A DNA stretch of 64,000 nt from NCBI RefSeq assembly GCF_009017415.1, contig NC_092405.1, forward strand, positions 4,154,001-4,218,000, given 5' to 3'. The notes beneath the pieces are model-generated. The model was not told the origin of the DNA, made no database searches, and saw only the letters and a program-made list of their open reading frames with translations. This document shows, piece by piece, positions 55,826 through 64,000 of the stretch. The DNA is from Aspergillus flavus. Lineage: Eukaryota; Ascomycota; Eurotiomycetes; Eurotiales; Aspergillaceae. Numbering within the stretch: position 1 is the first letter of the stretch; the number at the start of each line of letters is the position of its first letter. The position numbers were made by a program, and so were the translations under genes.

Positions 55826-56605
55826 AAGAAAGCAACCATCCCACAAGATCAGTCTTGGAAATAACCCAATAGATGATTCGCAATTCTCGTTCCACTATCC
55901 TCAGCTTCATGTCTCGCCTTCACCGACATGGGCGTGGAACCCCAAATCCACGAAAGTCATGTAGTAACGCGAACTTTGCATCGGCTTTGTACTGCTCCTC
56001 ATTTCTATTCCGGCGTGTTCAAGCTTTGAAGAAAGACTTTCGTTTGGAAGTCGCGATGTAGTCTTGTTGTGTTTTGTTGTAGGTTTTTGGGTTGTTGTAT
56101 ATCTAGATTTATTCCTAACTGTTTTTGGAGAATTTGTTTTTTTTTTCGGGTTTGTAAGATTGAGGACTGCGAATCACTATCATTGACCAGTCTGAAAGAA
56201 TTCTGCGATATAAAAGCTCTACAAAGGAAACAAGGAAGAAAAACACACCAATGAGAATGCTAAAAGTCCCACCCTCCATGCCTTGCCAAATAATGCGAGA
56301 TAGAAATCTAAAATATCGTACAAAAAGGATATGTATCCACTTTGGTTGTCTGCGGCGTATGCCTCAAAACGACCACCACTAGGAACTATAAATTGAGAAG
56401 TATGGGATATCGGAAGTATGCCGAAACAACAAGATCGTCACAACATTAAACGGTTTCCGTACGCCAACCGAGGGGCTTGTCCAAGTCACTGCCCATTTAT
56501 TATGGGCGGATGAACAGCCACAAGCGCTCGGAGATAAGAGGATGAGGAGTGATATTCATGTAACCCAGGGCACAAAGCTCGGGTGTCACCAATAGGTACC
56601 TTAGG
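55826..56605. other. Convergent 3' region, lectin/rco1 (780 bp)
   Basis: No gene is supported between the two convergent stop codons. Probable long 3'UTRs. A run of nine T lies at about 56137. Confidence 0.55.
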
Positions 56606-59289
56606 TTATGTGCTGGCAGATGGGTTGGTAGGTTGAGCGTCCATAAGCTCAACGTCTGGGGAATTCGCGGCCGGAGATTCAGTTGGAGCAGACTGAGTCC
56701 TTAGATCTGTTATGCGTAGTTCAATCAATCGTTGTAAGGATCGAAGTGATGCAATCTCACTCTCAGCTGAAGGCATGAAGTCCGGCGGCACGTTTGCTTT
56801 CAACTGATCGATGAGGAGGCTGATCTTGCTATCTTCGACTTCGGCACTGTTGCCCCGGGCAAAGGTGATCAAATTTGCCGCGGCCTCTCGCTCAGCGGCG
56901 GTACGGGAGTTGAGAATCGCAGTAGTGGTGTCCTCTTCTATCACTTCTGGATTCTGGGCTGCATAAAACGCGTGGGCCTTGGACGTAAGCTCATCATGCC
57001 GTTGACGAACATACTCATAGTACTTGTCAGCCACAGCTTTCTTCATCGCAAGCTCTTCGTTTTCCCTGCAAGTTTTATTAGATGAAGTGGAGTTAGATAG
57101 ATTACCCGAAAATATACTGACCGTTTGACTCGTTGGATAAAATCGAGCTTAACTCCTTTCTCCGATACACGATACATGATACCCTCTTCTTCCTGCTCCT
57201 CTATCTTTTCGTCTTCTTCTTCATCGGGAAGTATTTCAACGTCTATCAAACGAGGGTTCTTCGGACGGCGAATACGTTTCACCAAATCGTATCCCTCCTC
57301 GTCTTGAACAATGAAGAACTTATCATGCCAACTGTGGTCGGGGCACATCCAGCTATGATATGTGCGATCACTCCCCGGTTTCTGGGCGGGGGGTATAGCT
57401 AGAGGAGGATCTATACAGTCCATATGGAAGGCGAGAGGACAGAAATCGCATTGAATAATGGGCCGACGACCGTTGGTGGTGCGGCCACAGCCATGGCAGA
57501 GAATGAGTTTGCCCTTCGCGTCCACCGTTCTCAACAGGAATGGATCATCATACCGACCAGAGCGATTCCTCCCGCTCCGAGGATTGATTCTGGGAAAGGG
57601 TAAGACCTCATCGTATTGTCCTTTATCGCCCGTTTGCACACCAGCAAAATAGCTACGCAAGCGAGAGGGCAGAGCGAAGTCTTTATGCGAAACCTTGTCC
57701 ACAGCGACAAGCAATGTACCCATAGGTTTCAGAATGGAGCATCTTGGACAGAACCAATCCCCTTCTGGCGGGTTCGCGGGATCCAGAGGTGGGTTGAGAC
57801 AGGAGAAGTGGAATGAGTTCACACATCCGTCGCAGCATAAAAGCTGACCACTTCCGTTGCATTCACGGCAAAAATCATTGTTCTCCTCGCCATTCTCCTT
57901 ATTGGTGGCCATTGTAGGGGTTAAGCGCCGGTTGTCTCCAGCATCGCTACTTGCCGGACTCTCTGATCTTTCCCTCTGGTCGTCAACGGCTCCCTCGGCG
58001 GCGGTCTGGGATCGGCTGGCCGTAGTGGCTGCAGGGGTTGTGATACTAGAAGGGGGTTCAGAAGCAAGTGATGAACGGAGTCTACTCTCAGTAGCAGTGA
58101 TTTTCGGAAAAGACCTTTGCAAGCGAGTCCGTTTGGCCTTGACGGCTTCTGCCGAAAATTCGGGATTTTCTTCCAATGCACGCCTTCGTTGAAGAGTACT
58201 ATCACTAGATGGAAACGCAGAGCGGCGACTTGGGGGTTCTGAAGCTTCGCTATCCATAGCCTTCTGTGTAGTTTTGGAGTGCTTTCCTCTACCGCGAGAG
58301 CGAGCGTTCGCCGGTCCCGGTCCCATCCCCGGGGCGAATGTTTCGGCATCGAGTGACTTAGCAGAAGACAATGAAGACACACTACTGGCAGACCGCGTAC
58401 GCCCCATAGCTGGCGTCGCAGCAGGCAATACTTCTGTGTTTTCCTCCGACTGTACCTCTTTCCAGGCGGTGCGCATCACAGTTTGGAACACTGACTGCTC
58501 ACGGGCCCCAGGATTCGCTCCACAGACACCCTCTAAAACAGATAAAGCAAAAGAATCTTTGCCACATGTCTCCCAGAGGCGGAGTAGTCCACGAATGACT
58601 GGACGATTACCAGTCTCGGAAGCCATATGGAGGGCGTTCTCAACTGCGGAGCGAAGTTTCACTACATCAACATCAGTTGAATCAGGGACAGGAAGTGTTG
58701 TAAATGCAGTCACATCCTGCGCAGTGTTGTCCTTTGGTATGACAGGTTCAGGTATCGATTCTTCAGCAGGTGTCAACGGTGTTTGCGGTTTGCTGATCTC
58801 TTTATCCCCGTTCTGCACTGACCGCTGGTCTTTCTTGGCAGTGGTATTCTGTGTACTTGGCCTGAGAGGGCCTAATCCTGCTTTGCGCATGTCTGCTGCA
58901 GATGGCATCGTCCCTAAGGGACGCATAGTTGCAAGGACTGGGTTATTGTCGCTCGAAACAGCTGACCACGGCGTGTCTCTGTAGCTCGGTGCCGGAGCCC
59001 TCACCGGTGGCTCAACCCATTCCGCACTTTTCTCTAACAATTGTGAATCGCTGACCGTGTCCGATATCCCAGTCTCAAGCTGCCCTGGTTGCGATTGACC
59101 TTGAGATGGTGTTTCATGCGGAGGATCTGTGGCTACACGGCTGTGCCTGCCCGTCCGTCGTTGCTTTCGAGGCCTCGTAGATTCTGTGAAAGAAGAAGCG
59201 GGACTCGCGGCATCTGGCGCATGGAGCGGTGTTGACGGACGAGAGTCGTTCGACCTGACATGGGACGAAGAGCGGAGATTCGGAGCCAT
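56606..59289 (-). CDS. rco1: Double PHD-finger protein, Rco1-like (Rpd3S complex)
   Basis: Two exons, 59289-57122 and 57065-56606, give 875 residues from the ATG opening MAPNLRSSS. About 480 residues of Ser/Pro/Thr-rich disordered sequence precede PHD1 (FCRECNGSGQLLCCDGC, FHFSCLNPPL, WFCPRC). An Rco1-type linker and PHD2 follow (LCHGCGRTTNGRR, IIQCDFCPLAFHMDC, WMCPDH), then a helical C-terminus with an acidic stretch. Rco1 holds the Eaf3-containing Rpd3S histone deacetylase on H3K36-methylated chromatin to suppress cryptic transcription. The frame is open for 25 codons above the chosen start and can be joined by splicing to an upstream open stretch, so the true 5' end is uncertain. About 2.7 kb without genes lies upstream. 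Confidence 0.85.
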
Positions 59290-62015
59290 CGTTGTAGAAC
59301 CAGGGCTCGAAAAGTTGCAACACCTGGGGTACGCAGGGTTAGCGCAAAGGACCATGGAAGTCATTTTGTTTATTTAAAAACGAATAAATACTCACTAAGA
59401 GATAGGACCCGCAAGCAGACAGCGAAAGTGCCCTGCGGTGCCGGTGGGAGACGTGGGCAGCCCGCGCGCTGTCTGCGGGTTGATGGGAAGGAGGAAGATT
59501 GCGGAGTTGGAAGCGACGGGAGTTTTCGAGGACGAGTTCCCAAATCACGCCTCGTAGGGGGTACGCCGCGGAGGCTGCCAACCAACCACAAAAAAATTGC
59601 GCGTTTAAACTAGCAGGCTTCCAGTCAGAATTAAGTAGCCACATCACATTTTGGGATTTTAATCATTTAATTATCTTACGAAACTCAAGTTGAGGGTTTC
59701 TTACCAGTAGGTCTTTTTGACTCGCCGCAGGGATCGTGGAGATAACGAGACAGTAGATCCACTGAGACTTATTTATTAAAATGAAAGGGTTTGCCTCTAG
59801 TAACCTATAAACCAGGTTATAAGGTTTTCGTAAAGCCCTTGTAGTGGGAAGTCGTGTTGTTTAGGAAAATGACGTGTTCTTTGTCTTGAATAGGTTAATA
59901 GATGATGCATTAAAAGCAGATATTGTTAGATGCGAGCAATCAACCATGTGCATAATAGCGACGGCAAGCAAGGGAAGTGTGTAAGCCAGAACTTTTCTGA
60001 TGCAAATACCACCGATACTCGTTGCTGTGTACATAGTGGACCCCCAAAAAGCAGTACGGCGGTCTCCTGACAACGGACGAACAAATGGGTAGACGCCGGC
60101 AGGTATGTAGATGTAGAAAAGAACTCACCAAGGATGTGAGAGACCTCTAAGGGAAACTCTGGCAAAATGCAAGGAAAGGCGACGTGCGGTCTTTGCTTGT
60201 TGCGGAGATACCCAGACACGCAAGAACTGGCTGTACCTGGAAAGAAAGCGCCTAGCAGGGCTTGGTTGAGAGGCCAAAAGTGGAAGACGCAAGGATGAGA
60301 TCTTCGACAAGAGCTGAGGTCGTCCTATTTCCTTGAGAGAGGAAGAGAGGCGTGAGATGGAAGTAGCGCCGAGTGAAAGCAGACGTTGGATGATAGAAGA
60401 GAAATGGGAATTCAAAAGGAGAAGTAACAGAAGACAGTCAGGGTTGACAAACAGGACAATAGAATTCACAGCAGGGAAACCGGAGATGTAACACAAATAT
60501 GTCTGCCACGCGAATGCGACGGACGCGATGAGTGAGGTTTCTGTGTTGTTTCAAGTATCAAGCAGACAGATGACAGATAGGAGGGGTTGGCCTTCATGCA
60601 CAGGTGGATAGATGCTAGCCTACCCCACGGACACACCAAAGCATACACTACCCACGAATCACTTTAGCTCAAATAACTGAGAGCGAGAGCAGGGAAGAGG
60701 TGAACAGGAGATTTGTAGTGAGTATGGTTTTCATAGGACGAAAGGGTGTGAGGTGAGCTACTCGCAGGGAAGGAGAATAACGCTGCAGCGCCAGAACCAC
60801 AAATAATGGGCTCAGGGTTTCTTTACATGCACAAATATGCTAGCTCCAGGCTAGAAATATGAAATCTCCAACTGCGAGGTTTTGAGAAGGAAGATAAGGA
60901 CGAGGGGACTGGAAGGGGTGAGATTGATGGAAGGAAGATTGGAAGAGGAATCAGGATTGGAAACGGAACAACCAGCCTTGCTTTTCTGGCCCACACCACT
61001 AAATGACAGCGCCAAATGACCACCACAATGCACCACAGTCAACTCAAGTCCAACACGTTTCAAAGATGGAGATGCGTATTCATCTGACCAGACAAGAGAA
61101 AATAGGTTCAATTTAATCCCGTTCATGGAACCACATTAACCTTTAGCCATGGAAACTCCGGGTAGCTGCCTTATTTGTCTGCTATAGTCTTCAGGATGGA
61201 ATATTACCTGCACATATCAATCACTGTCAGACAGGAAGCCAAAGGTAGCGAACAAGGGAAAGGGGGAAGTAATGGCTTTTACCCTGACGGTGACAAAGAA
61301 AAGTGGTCATTGCCGAAACTGAATGGGTTCCATGAGTGTGGTCAATGCTTCACGATACATCGTTGTAGAGAGTAGAACGAATAAAAGAAAAGATCAGACT
61401 GAGGATTCTCCAAGAGAAAATCTTGCTCCTGGCTCTTTTCCAGCGTAAGAATGTCCAGACTTCAACGCTGTCAGTAAGACGTAGCTATGGGACCGATATG
61501 TTGGTTGCCGGGGAATCCCGGGCTGCGTGTCCGACTTCACTGAGCGATAGTATGGATTAAATAACCTGCAGTTAGTAGAGCTGGTCCTTCAGGTGGACAG
61601 TATCATAACAGTAACCTCGAGACTATCCGGGCTACAGGAAAGACAAAAATGCAAACTAGGCAGACATCGAGTTCAATAAGAACCGTAAGCAGAAATTCAT
61701 AATTCTCTTTTTATATTCACCTCATACACAACTTTCGCGTTTTTCAACTAATTACGTGCCAAGGGATTTCAAGAGGGCACCGTGGTAAAAGACAGGATAT
61801 CTTATATGGCTTCTCCTATCCTCCTATGCCTCTCGCTCCATGTGCTCGCGGAACAAATTCGCGTCTCTCCAGCGTGGATAAAGGGATTTGATTGACATGA
61901 TCATCAACATCCTGGAGCACTCCGAAAGGTGTTCCAACCATGGCCTGGAGCAATTCCATCTGCCTATCCAACGATTCACTAGATATGCCAAAGTTGACCG
62001 AGTCAAACGACTTAT
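59290..62015. other. Long gene-free region upstream of rco1 (2.7 kb)
   Basis: No complete gene is recognised. On the minus strand a consensus donor (gtgagt at 60128) and acceptor (ccccag, 59325-59324) could remove an 805-nt intron just before rco1. The segment 60129-60496 would then be an upstream exon. Pyrimidine-rich tracts on the minus strand (60290-61000) suggest a long leader. The right end holds the cdb4 3'UTR. Confidence 0.45.
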
Positions 62016-63746
62016 TTACTCCTTGTCGCCAGAGTCGGCCTTCTTGGCGGCCTTCTTCTTGTTGTTCTTGTTCTTCTTGGAGCCAGTCGACTTGGACAGA
62101 GGACGCTCAAGGATCTTGAGGATTTCCTCATCCTCGATCTTCTTATCAGACTTGACCTTGGTGAAATCAGGTGCGGCGGGAGCAGTGAGCTTAGTGATAC
62201 CATTCTTGGTGATAGCTACATATCGGTCAGTCAAAAGAAAGCAGGACTATGGGAGGAAAGGCTCTGGAGGTTCCTCTGATGCCAGATTATAGATGAACAT
62301 ACCAATGGTAGTCAAGAGGCGGGAGACAGGGGCGTTGTCAGCATCACCGGCAGGCTCGTACTGTCTCAGGACACCACCACGGACACACTCGACGACACCA
62401 ACCTTAGCGGCCTTCTCATCATCTAGCTGGCGCAAGCTGAAGGGGAACTGGCCGAACTTCTTGACGATCTCCGAGAGAGTCTGTCTCGAGCTGGGACGCT
62501 TGAGGCCGTAGGTGGTAGTGGTACGGCGGTGGAGGGTAGAACGGAGGGGCAGAGTCTTGACCTTTCCGGAGCCAAGGGAGAGACCAATCTCAACACCCCA
62601 AACCTCACCAACGTCGGGGACACCCTCACCCTTCACACCGGTGCCGGGGGAGAGAATGATCTTCTTCTCGGCCTCGATCTCGTTGCGCTCGAAGAGCCAG
62701 CTGGTGGTGTTCTCAACCACGTTGCAGTCGTAGGCCTTAGCAACCTTCTCGATCAGCTGGGAGATCTGGGCCTGAGTAGGAGCCCTCTCGGCGGCAGCCT
62801 TCTTCTTCTCCTCCTCGGTACCGGTAGCCAGAAGGCCAGGGGGCACCATGAGACGGAGCAAGAGCTCGTTGGCATAGTGAGTCGCGGTAATGAGGTCAGC
62901 CTCGCGGCCGGTCACCTCGTCCTGGCCGACAACAACCTGGTCGCAAACAATGGTTCCGAAGCCATCGATCTGGGCACCGAGCTGAATCTTAGCGATTTCA
63001 CCGGCCTTCAAGGTAGTCTCGGCCTCCTGGGCATCGGAAACCAAGGGAGTGTATGGGGTCACATGGGAGCTGGGAGAGACAGTCGTGGGGTGACCGACAC
63101 CTTTTCCGAGAACGACTTGTTAATGTCATGCGCATTGGGCTTTTAACTAGCGGTAACATGGACTACGATGGTAACGCACCCTTGGTGATCTTCTTGCCCT
63201 TGTAGACCTTAGCGATTTCCTCTTCGAGAAGCTCGTCACCCTTCTGGCAGATCTCAACGATCTTGGCTCCCTCCACACACAGGGCTAAAGAACCGGATTA
63301 GAATATGAATCTAGACCATGGAGACGGCGGGCTCGCCACGGTATGTAAGCCCGGAAACTACGCACCTGCGACGGCGTCGAGGACCTTGTGTGAGATAGTG
63401 GCAGCAGTCTTGTACTTGGTCAAGGTGTCGGGGTTGTTGAGGGTGTAGTCTGAGATTGGTTCGAGATTTTGATTAGTTATGACACAGCGCTCCAGAGGGT
63501 ACATCAAATAGCAGTAGAAGCGCCCGTAGAAAGAGGAAATAAGTTATCCATTAAGCTCCCGTGTTCCTCTACAGCTTTCGAGCTGCTAAACGTGCCGCCA
63601 ACCGAACCCACGCCATGACAATGAAGCACGCGGGAAGGAAACCCACAAAACGACGGAGCCTTTTTTTTAATCGGCAGAAAGAGGAGGGGTACTCAGAGTG
63701 AACACTTACCAACCTCGGCAGGCTGCTGGGCCTGGGTGTCAGCCAT
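62016..63746 (-). CDS. cdb4: Cdb4/Ebp1 (PA2G4)-family methionine-aminopeptidase-like protein
   Basis: Five exons: 63746-63710, 63449-63366, 63284-63180, 63100-62303 and 62215-62016, giving 407 residues. The pita-bread fold of type II methionine aminopeptidase is recognisable (YTLNNPDTLTKYKTAA, CVEGAKIVEICQKGDELLEEE, KGVGHPTTVSPSSHV, LKAGEIAKIQLGAQIDGFG), but the metal-ligand residues are not conserved, as in all Ebp1/PA2G4 proteins. The C-terminus is a Lys-rich tail (KKNKNNKKKAAKK) for RNA/ribosome binding. Fission yeast Cdb4 is the curved-DNA-binding 42-kDa protein. Human Ebp1 binds the 60S exit tunnel and nucleolar pre-rRNA. GC-rich, strongly biased codons suggest high expression. Its promoter runs to the right window edge. 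Confidence 0.93.
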
Positions 63747-64000
63747 TGTGTATAGTATAAATGATCCTCGCTGTGGTGCGAGGAGTCGATAACGATCAAA
63801 GAGGCACTAATCTGGCGGACGTTGGGAGCTCACAAGGAGAAGAAGGAAAAATGGGCTGAAACGGAGCTGGAGAACTCAAATGGAGTCAAGTATTTACTAG
63901 TAAAGAGGAGTCCTTCCTTTCCTTACGTAGCAGTACACATTACGAGGTGTCAGCGGGGTCTTTTTCTTGGATTTTTTGTCCGCGCGGGTGGGGTTTTTGC
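63747..64000. other. cdb4 promoter region to window edge (254 bp)
   Basis: It holds the upstream region of cdb4 on the minus strand. No further gene begins before the window ends. Confidence 0.5.

Noticed and set aside
1..64000. CRISPR array, rRNA operon, phage or insertion sequence
   Set aside because: No regularly spaced repeats, rRNA motifs or integrase/transposase genes were seen; the intron-rich genes are eukaryotic.

Overview
The window looks like a gene-dense chromosome segment of a filamentous ascomycete, most likely a Eurotiomycete of the Aspergillus/Penicillium type. Most genes carry short (about 50-75 bp) GT-AG introns. The gene set matches that clade: Fig4, Tti2, Trs85, Chm7, Rad18, Cdc27/Pol32, GH125 mannosidase, Pex12, Atp25, Nmd3, Esf2, Leu5, Itc1, Alg8, Rco1 and Cdb4, plus accessory caleosin, hemerythrin, oxidoreductase, PP2C and polyketide genes. 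I rebuilt exon structures by hand from splice signals, frame and family motifs. They are models, not transcript data.

Region 1 (1-7.6 kb) is the right edge of a secondary-metabolite locus. It holds the 3' part of an iterative polyketide synthase, cut by the left window edge, and an AMP-forming acyl-CoA ligase/adenylating enzyme in the same orientation. The synthase keeps an intact C-methyltransferase motif and an acyl-carrier serine. Its dehydratase lacks the catalytic Asp, its ketoreductase lacks the glycine-rich NADPH motif and the catalytic Tyr, and it has no release domain after the ACP. About 1.1 kb of non-genic DNA with one possible coding remnant separates this locus from the housekeeping genes.

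Region 2 (7.6-25 kb) mixes housekeeping genes (fig4, tti2, cca1) with stress- or spore-associated functions: a Gfo/Idh/MocA oxidoreductase, a caleosin/peroxygenase, a hemerythrin-like protein, trehalose-6-phosphate synthase and a PP2C phosphatase. CRE-type sites lie upstream of the caleosin and trehalose synthase genes. A tRNA-like gene with an odd anticodon loop and a 72-nt insertion sits between the hemerythrin and trehalose genes.

Region 3 (25-45 kb) is compact housekeeping DNA: trs85, chm7, a divergent rad18/cdc27(pol32) pair sharing 234 bp with two MluI cell-cycle boxes, a secreted GH125 alpha-mannosidase, pex12, atp25 divergent from nmd3, esf2 and the mitochondrial CoA carrier leu5.

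Region 4 (45-64 kb) carries two chromatin regulators, itc1 (ISWI complex) and rco1 (Rpd3S complex), each preceded by about 2.7 kb without genes. Between them is a divergent secretory-pathway pair, alg8 and an L-type lectin cargo receptor. The window ends with cdb4 (PA2G4/Ebp1 family). I see no CRISPR array, rRNA gene or recognisable intact transposon.
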